DNA of 64,000 bases from CAZTNW01 sp964614945 (GCA_964614945.1 CAZTNW010000003.1:208141-272140); one strand, 5' to 3'. Shown: positions 26,332 through 35,425, counted from the first letter of the stretch. The notes: generated by a model from the sequence alone, not told the origin. Program-made: numbers and translations.

Positions 26332-26343
26332 GCCGGCGATCGC

Positions 26344-27324
26344 TTACTCTTCTCTCAGAACCTTTTTATAACTTACCCAGGCCGGTGTGCGCTGGAAGCC
26401 CAGCCGTCTGTTCAAATCTAGCATCGGCTCGTTTGTCGATTCATTGTCGGTGCGAAGTCCTGGATACCCATGCTCCCTGGCGTATGCTATTCCCCTGAGC
26501 TTCAGGGCAAGAGCGATACCTTTCCGGCGGTAGGCGCGCTTAACGCCGGTCAATCCCTGAAGTAGGTCGGAGATGTTTTCGTTGAGACGCAAGGTGCTCA
26601 ATCCCACGTACTCTCCCTCGTGGACCATGATGAAAAAAGCATCTGGAATAATAGCGGGGTTCTTCAGCCATTTCTTGTAGATTTCAAAAGAGACGTCCGT
26701 CTGCTCGTCCGGATACGGTACATCCCGCAGAATCTCCCTCTGCAGCTGATAGAGCTTCTCGTTTCTTTCCAAGTCTGAGCTCAATTCTTTCAGAGTGCGG
26801 ATATAGAAACCCTCTCCTTCCAGCCTCTCGATTAGACCAGCATACTTGGTGAAGTCGAAATCGAGTGTGTTTAAGCGCGACGCGAGCAGATAGGTATCGC
26901 TGCTGAAGCCCCGCTGTTCCAGGAAAGCACGGGATTGGTTCATATCCTCCTTGGTCCAGGCTCTCAGGGAGAGGGGATTGTGTTCCTCCAGACCCTTCAG
27001 GGCCCTGAGATAGAGGGATGACCCGATTCCCTGTCTCTGATAGGAAGGATGGACTGCCAGCTCGAGCTGGAATTTACGGGGGTGAAACATTTCCTCGTAT
27101 TGGCCATATTCACTGTATCCCAGAACGACCTCATCCTTCTCCGCTACCCACCTGCCCCAGCGGCACTTCGGATCCTTGTTCTCATCCCAGAAACGCCATT
27201 CTTCGACTGTAGACTGGTTGTCAGGAAAGTTAGCGTTGTTAATTTCCAGGATCGCTTCGTAGTCCTCAATTTTAAAGTCACGTATGGTAAACAATACTCG
27301 CTCCAGGGTAATATAGCGAACCAT
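26344..27324 (-). CDS. Tandem GNAT N-acetyltransferase
   Basis: 326 residues with two GNAT domains. In the first, residues 90-105 show VHPSYQRQGIGSSLYLRAL, the acetyl-CoA pyrophosphate-binding motif A. In the second, around residue 265, TGVKRAYRRKGIALALKLR plays the same role. Two-domain GNATs act on small amines, peptides or antibiotics; the substrate is unknown. The start is uncertain: ATG 27324, or TTG 27294 which has GGAG six bases upstream and begins directly at the domain. Confidence 0.85.
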   Translation of the reverse strand: MVRYITLERVLFTIRDFKIEDYEAILEINNANFPDNQSTVEEWRFWDENKDPKCRWGRWVAEKDEVVLGYSEYGQYEEMFHPRKFQLELAVHPSYQRQGIGSSLYLRALKGLEEHNPLSLRAWTKEDMNQSRAFLEQRGFSSDTYLLASRLNTLDFDFTKYAGLIERLEGEGFYIRTLKELSSDLERNEKLYQLQREILRDVPYPDEQTDVSFEIYKKWLKNPAIIPDAFFIMVHEGEYVGLSTLRLNENISDLLQGLTGVKRAYRRKGIALALKLRGIAYAREHGYPGLRTDNESTNEPMLDLNRRLGFQRTPAWVSYKKVLREE

Positions 27325-27505
27325 TCTACCACGAAGGACAGTTCCCCGATATTCCCAAAGGAATTCCGCTGAAGCGAGGGCCTGCGAAAAAGGACCTGAT
27401 TAAGAATCAAAACTTGACAAAATTTTGACAAATATGATCGACTGAGCAGGAATATGTACATCTATTTTCTTTTGCAGGCACTTTCATCGTTACTGGAGGA
27501 GAGCA

Positions 27506-28891
27506 ATGGCAGAGTCAGCAAGACGTGGCTTTAATCGGCCCACAGGGATGAAGTCCTTTCTCATAGTGTGGAGTGGCCAATTTCTCTCCCTCACCGGAAG
27601 CGGGATGACCGTATTCGCGCTTTCAATCTACATCTGGCAACTTACAGGGCAGGCTACCTCTTTCGCTCTACTCGTTTTCTTCGGGAGCTTGCCGCAACTG
27701 GTATTCAGTCCCTTCGCCGGTGCTTTGGTTGACCGCTGGAACCGCAAACTGACGATGATGCTGGCCGATATCGCCGGATTTGTGGTCAATATAGCCACGC
27801 TTGCTCTTATCATCTGGGGGAACCTCCTGATGTGGCATCTTTACGCCTTAGCCATCTTCAACGGGGTGTTCCTCGCCTTCCAGTGGCCGGCTTACTCCGC
27901 CGCCATCTCCCTCATGATCGAGAAGAAACATTTCGCCCGTGCTTCCGCGCTTCTCTCCCTCGCACAGAGCGGATCGACAATCCTCGCCCCGATTATCGCC
28001 GCCGTCCTGATCATCTCGATCGGTATCCCAGGAATTATCATGCTTGACGCAGTCACCTTCCTCATCGCCATCGGGACGCTGATTATCGTCCTGATCCCGC
28101 AGCCGCCGAAAACCGGGCTGGCGATGAAATCTCAGAGCAACATATTCAAGGAGGCCGGCTTCGGCTTCCGCTACATATTTGGTCACCCTTCCCTTTTAGG
28201 CCTGCAGCTTACATTCTTCTTCGGCAACTTGCTCGCCTCCTTCGCCATGATCCTGGCTACCCCCATGATCCTGGCCCACACCAACAACAATCCGACCGTG
28301 CTCGGCACTGTACAGACGGTAGCCGGGATAGGTGGGGTATTGGGGGGCCTGCTGATATCAATCTGGGGAGGACCGAAGCTGCGCATACGCGGGGTTATCG
28401 GAGGCTGGTTCATCTCTTTCTGCGGCATTATCTTCCTCGGGCTGGCGAATACCACTGTGCTCTGGGCAGCGGCCCTTTTCCTCGAATCCTTCTCCATCCC
28501 CCTGGTAAATACATCGAATCAGGCTATCTGGCAGTCCAAGATCCCGCCGGAAATCCAGGGAAAAGTTTTCTCCGCCCGGCTTGTGATCGCGCAGATAGCT
28601 GGACCATTCTCCATGCTGGTCGCGGGACCGCTCGCTGACCGGGTCTTTGAGCCAGCGCTGAGCCAGGGGGGCAGCCTCTCCCAGCTTCTTGGGCCTATTT
28701 TTGGGGTCGGCCCCGGAAGCGGAATGTCCTTCATGATTTCAATCGCAGGATGCCTGGGTATTATTGTCGCAATGACATGCTATCTTGTGCCTGCCATTCG
28801 CCGGGTGGAGAAGATTGTTCCCGACTTCACCCTGCCTGAAGCGGGCAAAGAGGGACTGGTGGGTTCGGGTGCGGCACCTCTCGCAGAGTAA
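27506..28891 (+). CDS. MFS transporter, macrolide-efflux (MefA)-like
   Basis: 461 residues, twelve predicted helices. It opens with a GQFLSLTGSGMTVFALSIYI segment characteristic of the DHA3/MefA-like group, with motif A as GALVDRWNRKL near residue 73. Such transporters export macrolides or other amphiphiles, but most uncharacterised members have unknown cargo. The start lies after ACTGGAGGAGAGCA. Upstream are two direct TTGACA repeats (27414 and 27425) and a TATGAT whose spacing is not canonical. It converges on the microcompartment operon. Confidence 0.85.
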   Translation: MAESARRGFNRPTGMKSFLIVWSGQFLSLTGSGMTVFALSIYIWQLTGQATSFALLVFFGSLPQLVFSPFAGALVDRWNRKLTMMLADIAGFVVNIATLALIIWGNLLMWHLYALAIFNGVFLAFQWPAYSAAISLMIEKKHFARASALLSLAQSGSTILAPIIAAVLIISIGIPGIIMLDAVTFLIAIGTLIIVLIPQPPKTGLAMKSQSNIFKEAGFGFRYIFGHPSLLGLQLTFFFGNLLASFAMILATPMILAHTNNNPTVLGTVQTVAGIGGVLGGLLISIWGGPKLRIRGVIGGWFISFCGIIFLGLANTTVLWAAALFLESFSIPLVNTSNQAIWQSKIPPEIQGKVFSARLVIAQIAGPFSMLVAGPLADRVFEPALSQGGSLSQLLGPIFGVGPGSGMSFMISIAGCLGIIVAMTCYLVPAIRRVEKIVPDFTLPEAGKEGLVGSGAAPLAE

Positions 28892-28926
28892 TTCGGGAAT
28901 AAGGGATCGAGCTTTTAGCCTGGGTT

Positions 28927-29199
28927 TTATTCCTCTATAAACACAGAGTCAACGATGCCCACAATCACTGAGATGACGCAGGCATCTGGGTTTTGAAGCA
29001 CCTGGCGGGCACCGTTTCCCTCTCGATTGACGAGGACCGTGTCTCCGATTCCCGCGTGGGTGGTGTCCAGGGCCAGGAAGTCCTGATCAGGTGAATCCCC
29101 TTCAAGCCCGACAGGCTGGACGACCAGGAGCCTCCGGCCCTTGTAGTCCCGGTGGCTGATGGTGCTTACGACAGTTCCCACTACTTTTCCCAGGGTCAT
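28927..29199 (-). CDS. BMC-P shell vertex protein (EutN/CcmL family)
   Basis: 90 residues, a single EutN/CcmL domain: it opens GKVVGTVVSTI, then has the LLVVQPV strand near residue 24, LDTTHAGIGDTVLV near residue 44, and ends with VGIVDSV. These proteins form pentamers that cap the twelve vertices of the polyhedral shell. Last gene of the microcompartment operon, 18 bases after another BMC-P gene. Three different BMC-P genes in one locus fits known loci with several pentamer paralogues. Confidence 0.92.
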   Translation of the reverse strand: MTLGKVVGTVVSTISHRDYKGRRLLVVQPVGLEGDSPDQDFLALDTTHAGIGDTVLVNREGNGARQVLQNPDACVISVIVGIVDSVFIEE

Positions 29200-29217
29200 T
29201 TTATTCCATTTTCTTCC

Positions 29218-29538
29218 TCAGCTGTACTCCTGCCGACCAGGACGTAGGATAAAATCGAAGGTCCCCTCGTCGAGGACTTCCAGTTCGTCCACAACCCCAA
29301 CTATGGCCAAGTCCACGGGAACGAATTTCACATCCGGCAGGGCAAGGGATGCTTCCCGAGCGCGAACGAGCACGCAAAGATCCCCGGGGCCGGCGTCTAC
29401 CACATCGGCCGCGACCTGAAGCGAGCCGACATCCTCCAATCTTTTATTCAGCGGCTGGACGAGAAGGAGCTTTATCCCCTCTATTCCCTGATACTTGAAC
29501 GTAGAGACCACCGTCCCCTTCACCTTGCCCAATAGCAT
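29218..29538 (-). CDS. BMC-P shell vertex protein (EutN/CcmL family), second paralogue
   Basis: 106 residues with the same fold: GKVKGTVVSTF at the start, LLLVQPL near residue 24, and ADVVDAGPGDLCVLV near residue 45. It has a longer C-terminal tail (about 15 residues beyond the core, ending GRQEYS) than its neighbours. It starts four bases after the stop of the 132-residue gene. Confidence 0.92.
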   Translation of the reverse strand: MLLGKVKGTVVSTFKYQGIEGIKLLLVQPLNKRLEDVGSLQVAADVVDAGPGDLCVLVRAREASLALPDVKFVPVDLAIVGVVDELEVLDEGTFDFILRPGRQEYS

Positions 29539-29542
29539 GCGC

Positions 29543-29941
29543 TCAGCTCAATCCTGTTTGGCTCATTACTCGCTGGATAATGGTCTCGAGCAATGTTTCG
29601 TCGACCTGGGAACCTAATTGGACTAAAACAGCAGCTCGAATGCGTTGCTTCAGGTCGGCCTGCTGTTTCTGTTGTTTCAGGTCGGCGCTCTCTTTCCCTC
29701 CGCCCAGCTGATCTTTCCTCGCGTCAGACAGGGAGCCCGTACCTAATTTGCGAGAAATATAGGGACGAACCGGGGCACAGGGAGGATTCTCCGCTTGACC
29801 GAGGATGAGTTTCATTCCCAATCGTTGCGCTTTTTCGTAGGCTAACTCCGTGAGAACAACATCCTCTCCCGCCTCAAGGAGCAAGACCCCGTTCTTAAAG
29901 AGATCTTCGATATCCTTCTCGGTATAGAATTTCTTTGCCAT
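29543..29941 (-). CDS. Microcompartment accessory protein, unknown function
   Basis: 132 residues. The N-terminal 45 residues (FYTEKDIEDLFKNG, then VVLTELAYEKAQRLGMKL) resemble the short N-terminal module found in several microcompartment-associated proteins such as EutQ/EutT types. The middle (about 60-100) is polar and Gln/Lys-rich. The C-terminal 20 residues (DETLLETIIQRVMSQTG) form an amphipathic helix resembling an encapsulation peptide. It could be a scaffold linking cargo to shell. ATG 29941 follows AAAGGAGG. Confidence 0.7.
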   Translation of the reverse strand: MAKKFYTEKDIEDLFKNGVLLLEAGEDVVLTELAYEKAQRLGMKLILGQAENPPCAPVRPYISRKLGTGSLSDARKDQLGGGKESADLKQQKQQADLKQRIRAAVLVQLGSQVDETLLETIIQRVMSQTGLS

Positions 29942-29965
29942 CGTTGCCTCCTTTCCCGTCCCCTC

Positions 29966-30595
29966 TCAGGAACTCTCTCGTCCTTCCAGGCTTGCCAGGG
30001 ACTGAATGGCGGCATTTCTGGCCGTCATAATTTCCGCCTCACTGCCGGAGAGCCACATCCTGCCGAAACGACCTACGGAGGAAACATGGATCAGCTTGAT
30101 AGTCGCCGTCTTCTCCGCCTCATTGCAGGCGAAGTTGATATAGGCAGCCGGGGCGCATTCCAAAACAAGCATCGTTTCGCCGGGAACCAACATGCTTCCG
30201 CGACGGAACCGGTTTAAAAGCTGGGCCTGGTAGGGATCAACACGGGTGATAACCTGTGTGGAGACGACCTGGGGACGCAATCTTTCCCCCGTGGACAGTC
30301 CCAGACGCGTCAGCACCACTTCGCCTGCTGCGAGGACAGCGGCCTGGCTGTGCGAGTGAACCTCGAACATGCCAAATTCTCGCTCGACAATCTGCGCTCC
30401 GGGTCTGGCCTCTGTAGCCTTAACCGCTATATCCACCACGCGAAAAACCTCGTTGCCGGGGGCCATCTCCACATAGAGAGCGGCCATTCCCTCAGTCGGC
30501 AGATCTCCCTGGGTAACAGTTCCCACGAAGGCGGCGAATTGCGGCTGCATCCGATCGAGATAGCAATAACAACGCAGGGAAAAAGCTTCACTCAT
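29966..30595 (-). CDS. BMC-T tandem-domain shell protein
   Basis: About 209 residues containing two BMC folds in tandem: the first spans about residues 5-100, the second about 105-205 with RFGRMWLSGSEAEIMTARNAA near its end. BMC-T proteins assemble as trimers that tile with hexamers and often form larger, gated pores. ATG 30595 is used because GGAGGGAAGG sits just upstream; a TTG five codons earlier is unlikely. Located between eutJ and the 132-residue gene. Confidence 0.85.
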   Translation of the reverse strand: MSEAFSLRCYCYLDRMQPQFAAFVGTVTQGDLPTEGMAALYVEMAPGNEVFRVVDIAVKATEARPGAQIVEREFGMFEVHSHSQAAVLAAGEVVLTRLGLSTGERLRPQVVSTQVITRVDPYQAQLLNRFRRGSMLVPGETMLVLECAPAAYINFACNEAEKTATIKLIHVSSVGRFGRMWLSGSEAEIMTARNAAIQSLASLEGRESS

Positions 30596-30620
30596 TGACC
30601 TTCCCTCCAATCGATTTCTT

Positions 30621-31469
30621 TCAGTGGAGCGGGTTGTGCCAGGCTATTCCCAGGGGTGTGATGAAAACAGGGTTAGGGGGTATGGAGGTTCGAACGCCTG
30701 TGTAGTCCTGGATGACATCGGCCATCCCTTGGAAGGCAGACCCTCCGCCGACCAGGGTAATCGAGCTGACGTTCCAGCTGCGTGTATGCCGGACGATAAT
30801 CGAGGCCACTTTTTCCATCACCGGGCGCACGAGGGTATAAAACCTCGCTTGCTCATCCTTGTTCAGTTTGAGCGTTTCAGCCTGTTCGAAAGGAATTCCC
30901 AGGGCGCCTGCCAGGACGAGGGAAAAGTGCGTGCCCCCGGTAGGCTCATCCGCAGTATAGACCACATTCCCGTCGCGCAGCACAGCGATCCCGGTGGTGC
31001 CGCCGCCCACGTCCACAATCGCGCCGTCGCGCAGGTGAAGAATGTTGTTGGCGGCCTCAGGCTCACTGACCAAGCCACTGCAAGCCATCCCCGCAGCTTC
31101 AACAGTGTGCGCTGTGGCCCGCACTTCCGCCAGAGGGACACCGGGAGGATAACCTGTGGCCGCCTGTTTCAATTCTCGTCCGATTCGCCTTTCCACCCTT
31201 TGTTTCATCTCTCGTACGAGGTCAACGGCCCCGATGAAATCAACGACCAGGCCGTCCCGCACCACCTTTGTGAACTGCCATTCCCCGGCCAAAGGCTTAC
31301 CGTCTTCGCCGAGGACGACAAGCACTAGGTAGGCGGTCCCCAGATCGACCCCTACTCTCAGCCGATAATCCTGATCCGCCTTGATCGGCTGAGCGATTTC
31401 GGAGAGATGCCTGGGGAGAATCCGGCTTTCGGCAAGCGCGAGGTATTTCTCGAGGCTCACTCCGTCCAA
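30621..31469 (-). CDS. eutJ: EutJ-like Hsp70/actin-fold ATPase
   Basis: 282 residues. The actin/Hsp70 ATPase signatures are present: VGVDLGTAYLVLVVL near residue 40 (phosphate 1), VDVGGGTTGIAVL near residue 152 (phosphate 2) and TLVGGGSAFQGM near residue 240 (adenosine). EutJ proteins occur in ethanolamine, propanediol and other aldehyde-type microcompartments and are thought to be chaperones for cargo or cofactor enzymes. Placed between BMC-H and BMC-T genes, with three bases to the former. Confidence 0.9.
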   Translation of the reverse strand: MDGVSLEKYLALAESRILPRHLSEIAQPIKADQDYRLRVGVDLGTAYLVLVVLGEDGKPLAGEWQFTKVVRDGLVVDFIGAVDLVREMKQRVERRIGRELKQAATGYPPGVPLAEVRATAHTVEAAGMACSGLVSEPEAANNILHLRDGAIVDVGGGTTGIAVLRDGNVVYTADEPTGGTHFSLVLAGALGIPFEQAETLKLNKDEQARFYTLVRPVMEKVASIIVRHTRSWNVSSITLVGGGSAFQGMADVIQDYTGVRTSIPPNPVFITPLGIAWHNPLH

Positions 31470-31472
31470 ATA

Positions 31473-31823
31473 CTATTTTCCTTTCGCTTCAGTTGAGATA
31501 GGCTTGGCCTCGCCGCGTCCGCCGAAACTGCCCTTGCTGCTCTTCGGTAAGATCATCTCCACCTCGGAGTGCGGCCGGGGGATCACATGAACGGAGACCA
31601 GCTCACCTACCCGCTTGGCGGCAGCAGCGCCCGCATCGGTGGCGGCCTTTACCGCTCCGACATCGCCGCGTACCATCACGGTCACATAACCGCCGCCCAC
31701 GTATTCCGATCCGATCAGCAGAACGTTCGCCGCCTTCACCATTGCATCGGCGGCTTCGATCGCACCGACTAGACCCCGCGTCTCAACCATTCCCAGCGCG
31801 ATCAAAGAAGTGTCTAAAGCCAT
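31473..31823 (-). CDS. BMC-H hexameric shell protein
   Basis: About 116 residues from ATG 31823 (GAAAGGAGAAAAG upstream). The canonical BMC domain opens with [20 protein letters not shown] and continues with [24 protein letters not shown], then VISPH-like VHVIPRPH. Hexamers of this protein form the facets of the shell. A 25-residue Gly/Lys/Ser tail follows the domain. It is the only BMC-H in the locus, so facets would consist of this protein plus the BMC-T. Confidence 0.95.
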   Translation of the reverse strand: MALDTSLIALGMVETRGLVGAIEAADAMVKAANVLLIGSEYVGGGYVTVMVRGDVGAVKAATDAGAAAAKRVGELVSVHVIPRPHSEVEMILPKSSKGSFGGRGEAKPISTEAKGK

Positions 31824-31854
31824 TCTTTTCTCCTTTCTTTCCACTTTCTTCTCT

Positions 31855-33315
31855 TTACGACTTGCTCAGAAGAATTTCACTTATTGCCCGGCGTACCGCC
31901 TGTTCGAGCTCCGCAAGCGAAGGCCCAGCGGGAAGTCCGTCAGGCAGGAAAGCCTCTGGGGGTGGGGCGACAGTCTCGTAGGCCAGCCGTTTAATGTTGA
32001 CCAGGTGATGGGCAGAAATATTGTCGCCCGTTATCGCGCCTCCCAGTCCGCCTGGAGCCAGGGTGAGAGAGGGCATCACGCCTGAGGTAAAACCTATCGC
32101 CCCCAGTGTACCCATGGTGTTTACCAGGATGCGGAAGACCGGTTTCTCCAGCCCAAAGGCCATGATCGCCTTTTCGTCCCTCGCGTAAATAATCTGAGTG
32201 TGACCTCTTCCACCCGTCTCGATGATGGAAATTGAGGCCTCGCAGCCCTGCTCCCATCCATCCGCTACGTACCAGCCGAGAACTGTGGTCAGCTTCTCCC
32301 GCGACAGCGGCTCCTCCTTTCCTGCCTTTCGCAGGGGGACGAGGAGTACCCTGGTATCTTCCGGGACCTTGAAGCCTGCATAATCGGCCACGTATTTTGC
32401 GGATTTTCCGATGACCGCCGCGTTCATAGCGCCATCGGCATGGAACAGGCTGCGGCGCAATAGTCCGCTTTCCCTCTCGTCTGCGAAATACGCGCCTTCA
32501 GCTCTCATCAGTTCGGCCAGCTGACCTGAAACGGGGCGGTCGGCGATGACCGATTGCTCAGTGGAGCAGATCGTAGAATGATCGAAAGCCTTTGACGCCA
32601 CGATATAACGGGCCGCTTTCTCGATGTCCGCGCTGCGATCCACGTAGACGGGGACATTCCCCGGGCCAACGCCATAAGCTGGCTTCCCCGTGGAGTGAGC
32701 GGCCTTCACCATCGCCGCTCCGCCTGTAGCCAGTATGATCGCGGTCTGCCTGTGACTCATGAGTTCCTGGGTGCCGGCGAGGGAAATGTTTTGCATGCAA
32801 CCGATCAATCCTCGAGGCGCCCCTGCCTTTTCCGCAGCGAGGGACATGGTCCGCACTGCCTCATAGCTGCATTTGACAGCAGCCGGATGAGGGGAGAACA
32901 CGATGGCGTTGCGGGCTTTCAGGGCAACCAGGGACTTGAACAGAACAGTTGAAGTTGGGTTGGTGGAAGGAATGAGGGCAGCAATCACCCCCATCGGCCA
33001 GGCAATCTCATACAGGCGGCGCTCCGGATCGGAACGAATCACCCCTACTGTTTTGAGATCGCGGATGCTTTTCCAGACAACTCTGGAGGCGAACTCGTTC
33101 TTGAGTTTTTTATGGCGGGCCACTCCATATCCCGTCTCCTCCTGAGCCAGGCGGCCCAATCTCTCCCCGGCCTGAAAACCGGCCTCAGCCATAGCTGCAC
33201 AGACGCAATCCACCTCTGCCTGCGATGCTTTTCTCCAAGATTGCCAGGCTTCGTCGGCTGCGCCGACCAGATCGCGCGCTTCCTGCGCAGAAGCGAGGTC
33301 CTGATCGAGCTTCAT
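31855..33315 (-). CDS. CoA-acylating aldehyde dehydrogenase (EutE/PduP-like) with C-terminal targeting helix
   Basis: 486 residues of the acylating aldehyde dehydrogenase family: substrate and NAD segment LIPSTNPTS near residue 115, the [15 protein letters not shown] region, and the catalytic cysteine in STICSTEQS near residue 256. It would convert acetaldehyde and CoA with NAD+ to acetyl-CoA. A linker rich in Pro (about 445-465) leads to the C-terminal helix [17 protein letters not shown], an amphipathic sequence typical of encapsulation peptides. ATG 33315 follows GGGAGG. It lies between BMC-P and BMC-H genes. Confidence 0.92.
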   Translation of the reverse strand: MKLDQDLASAQEARDLVGAADEAWQSWRKASQAEVDCVCAAMAEAGFQAGERLGRLAQEETGYGVARHKKLKNEFASRVVWKSIRDLKTVGVIRSDPERRLYEIAWPMGVIAALIPSTNPTSTVLFKSLVALKARNAIVFSPHPAAVKCSYEAVRTMSLAAEKAGAPRGLIGCMQNISLAGTQELMSHRQTAIILATGGAAMVKAAHSTGKPAYGVGPGNVPVYVDRSADIEKAARYIVASKAFDHSTICSTEQSVIADRPVSGQLAELMRAEGAYFADERESGLLRRSLFHADGAMNAAVIGKSAKYVADYAGFKVPEDTRVLLVPLRKAGKEEPLSREKLTTVLGWYVADGWEQGCEASISIIETGGRGHTQIIYARDEKAIMAFGLEKPVFRILVNTMGTLGAIGFTSGVMPSLTLAPGGLGGAITGDNISAHHLVNIKRLAYETVAPPPEAFLPDGLPAGPSLAELEQAVRRAISEILLSKS

Positions 33316-33340
33316 GTTTTCCTCCCGGCCCCGAACATTC

Positions 33341-33634
33341 CTATCTCGACTTTATGAACACCGTTTCTCCGTCCACTTCCAGTGAATCGATCACGGACAT
33401 GATCACCGCATCGACCGGGGTGTCCTTCGTCATCGTCGTTTGCCTGGCCGAGGAACCAGCACAGGTAAGGACGAGATCCCCCACCCCCGCATCGACTGTG
33501 TCCACAGCAACAAAGGGTTTCCCCACGGGGCTACCGTGCTCGTCCGTCTGGCGGACGATTAGAAGTTTCCGTCCCGTCAATTTTTCATCCTTGATTGTAG
33601 AGACAGTGGTACCGATCACTCTGGCGATCAACAT
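33341..33634 (-). CDS. BMC-P shell vertex protein (EutN/CcmL family), first in operon
   Basis: 97 residues: ARVIGTTVSTI start, LLIVRQTD near residue 24, VAVDTVDAGVGDLVL near residue 43, and a closing SVIDSLEV. It is the promoter-proximal pentamer gene and sits between deoC and the aldehyde dehydrogenase. Sequence differs clearly from the two distal paralogues, so the three probably fill different vertices or allow hetero-pentamers; this last point is inference. Confidence 0.92.
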   Translation of the reverse strand: MLIARVIGTTVSTIKDEKLTGRKLLIVRQTDEHGSPVGKPFVAVDTVDAGVGDLVLTCAGSSARQTTMTKDTPVDAVIMSVIDSLEVDGETVFIKSR

Positions 33635-33670
33635 GCTCCTCGTCCTCCTTAATTCAGTAGCCCTTTTCCT

Positions 33671-34573
33671 TTAAAAAGGAGGGGCCTTTTCATCGGCGGG
33701 ACCCTGAATGATCTTCACACCAGCACTGGCCCCGATGCGGGTGGCTCCGGCTTTAATCATGTTCTCTGCCTCCTCGTAAGTGCGCACCCCACCGGCCGCC
33801 TTCACTCCCATTTCCGGGCCAACCACTCGTCGTATGAGCTCCACATCGTGCACTGTGGCCCCACCTGAGGCGAACCCGGTCGATGTTTTCACGAAATCCG
33901 CGCCTGCTTCCTTGGCCAGAAGACAGGCGATCGTCTTCTCCTCGTCGGTCAGGAGAGCAGCCTCGATGATAACTTTGACCAGGGCTCCGCCGGCGTGAGC
34001 TGCCTTCACAACCCCCCCTATATCTTTCGCCACGAGCTCCAGATCACGTGCCTTCAGCGCCCCGATGTTAATTACCATATCGATCTCCCTCGCACCGTGC
34101 TCAATCGCGTTCTGTGTCTCAAATGCCTTCACCTCGGGTGCGGTTGCACCGAGGGGAAAACCGATCACCGTGCAGACTTTGACCGACGAATCCTCGAGCA
34201 ACTGGGAGCAGAGTCTAACCCAGGTAGGATTCACACAGACAGAAGCGAAGCCGTACTTGCGTGCCTCGAAGCACAACTGGGCGACCTGTTCCGGAGTGGC
34301 ATCCGGCTTGAGCAAGGTGTGGTCGATCAATTTGGCCAGTCTCAGATCCTGCGGGATGACCCCGACTGTGGAGGAAAGCCTTTCCGCTCCGGCACTGACC
34401 ACCTTCCCCGCGCGGTCGAAACAGGTCTTCAGGCACATGCCTTCCGCGCAGGACAGATGGCACTGGAGAGCTCCGGGAATTGCCTCGACCTCCTGCCGCT
34501 CGAGCATGGTGATTAGCACCTCCCGAGCTATGATCTCCACCAGCTGCTCGATGGTCTTGAGATCATGAATCAT
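33671..34573 (-). CDS. deoC: Deoxyribose-phosphate aldolase with N-terminal targeting and Cys-rich extension
   Basis: 300 residues, about 75 longer than ordinary DeoC at the N-terminus. The aldolase core begins near residue 75 ([10 protein letters not shown]) and keeps D165, the Schiff-base lysine K229 (FVKTSTGF) and K258 (VKAAGG). It splits 2-deoxyribose-5-phosphate to glyceraldehyde-3-phosphate and acetaldehyde. Residues about 6-25 ([18 protein letters not shown]) form an amphipathic helix like a cargo-targeting peptide. Residues 38, 42, 47 and 51 are cysteines (Cx3Cx4Cx3C) that could bind metal. The start overlaps the rpiB stop by 11 bases. Confidence 0.92.
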   Translation of the reverse strand: MIHDLKTIEQLVEIIAREVLITMLERQEVEAIPGALQCHLSCAEGMCLKTCFDRAGKVVSAGAERLSSTVGVIPQDLRLAKLIDHTLLKPDATPEQVAQLCFEARKYGFASVCVNPTWVRLCSQLLEDSSVKVCTVIGFPLGATAPEVKAFETQNAIEHGAREIDMVINIGALKARDLELVAKDIGGVVKAAHAGGALVKVIIEAALLTDEEKTIACLLAKEAGADFVKTSTGFASGGATVHDVELIRRVVGPEMGVKAAGGVRTYEEAENMIKAGATRIGASAGVKIIQGPADEKAPPF

Positions 34574-35192
34574 GGGCCTCCCCTTTCTTCAGGTACTGTT
34601 TTTCGATGTCTACGATCTTCTGCACGCGTCGCGCATGCCTTCCACCAGCGAACTCCGTAGAAAGCCAAACTCTCAGGATCTGTTTGGCCAGGTTCACTCC
34701 GATGAGGCCGGCCCCCAGCGCGAGCACGTTGGTGTCGTTGTGCTCCCTGCCGTTCAGGGCCGAAGAATAATCGTAAGCCATTCCGGCTCGTACCCCAGGA
34801 ACCTTGTTAGCCACAATGCAGCTGCCGATGCCTGCCCCGTCAACGATGACCCCGCGCCAGGCTTCCCCGGAACCGACCATCTTGGCCACCTCGTGCGCGA
34901 AATCGGGGTAATCGACGGCTTCCCGACCTTCCGTACCAATATCGACGGTCTGGAACCCGAGCCTCCTCAGTTCTACCTTGAGGATTTCCTTGAGCTCGAA
35001 CCCGCCATGGTCAGCGCCAATCGCCACAACTTGGCCGGGGTCCTTCCCGGAACCCTTCGCTGCCCCATCGAGGCCTGGTGAGGGAAACTGGATGTGCGTG
35101 CCCGCTCCCTGGGAAATCCCCAGGACCTGGCGCACCACGCGCTGAACAATTTCCTGAATATCGGCTTCCCGTATGTCCGCTCTCTCTTTCAT
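34563..35192 (-). CDS. RpiB/LacAB-family sugar-phosphate isomerase with N-terminal targeting helix
   Basis: 209 residues. The RpiB core begins near residue 53: [23 protein letters not shown], and the [13 protein letters not shown] histidine segment. The usual catalytic cysteine before GTGIG is aspartate here (VDGAGIGS, D118), so it may use an alternative base or another substrate. Residues 1-25 contain [14 protein letters not shown], an amphipathic helix typical of encapsulation peptides, joined by a Gly/Pro linker. It isomerises ribose-5- and ribulose-5-phosphate in ordinary members. First structural gene after the promoter. Confidence 0.88.
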   Translation of the reverse strand: MKERADIREADIQEIVQRVVRQVLGISQGAGTHIQFPSPGLDGAAKGSGKDPGQVVAIGADHGGFELKEILKVELRRLGFQTVDIGTEGREAVDYPDFAHEVAKMVGSGEAWRGVIVDGAGIGSCIVANKVPGVRAGMAYDYSSALNGREHNDTNVLALGAGLIGVNLAKQILRVWLSTEFAGGRHARRVQKIVDIEKQYLKKGEAHDS

Positions 35193-35212
35193 CTATATTT
35201 TGCTCAATTAAG

Positions 35213-35266
35213 TGGTAATGACTACATGATGACATGACATTATAATAATTGAAGGACAATTGTCAA
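35213..35266 (-). promoter_or_regulatory. Promoter and possible operator of the microcompartment operon
   Basis: On the minus strand, TTGACA (35261-35266) and a perfect TATAAT (35239-35244) are separated by 16 bases, upstream of rpiB. Immediately downstream, 35213-35238 holds short direct TGTCA repeats and a further GTCA within about 25 bases, a position where a repressor would block transcription. The GntR gene lies just upstream in the same direction, so it is the likely regulator. The operator is a suggestion only. Confidence 0.6.
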
Positions 35267-35425
35267 GAGAAGGAGAAAAGAAATTTTTCTCCAAAACGAA
35301 GGATTCTGCTCGTGGAGGGTTCTGCTTCTGGGAAGTTGATCCTCCTCGGCAGTGAGAGGACATGTCCTTTCCCCGCCTGAACCACGGTGCCCGCGGGAGA
35401 ATCGTTCCCTGGAGAAGGGGGCTAT

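Noticed and set aside
27414..27438. TTGACA repeats resembling the TTGACAAAA at 21833
   Set aside because: Considered as a shared operator, but similarity is limited to a -35-like core plus A/T runs and can arise by chance.
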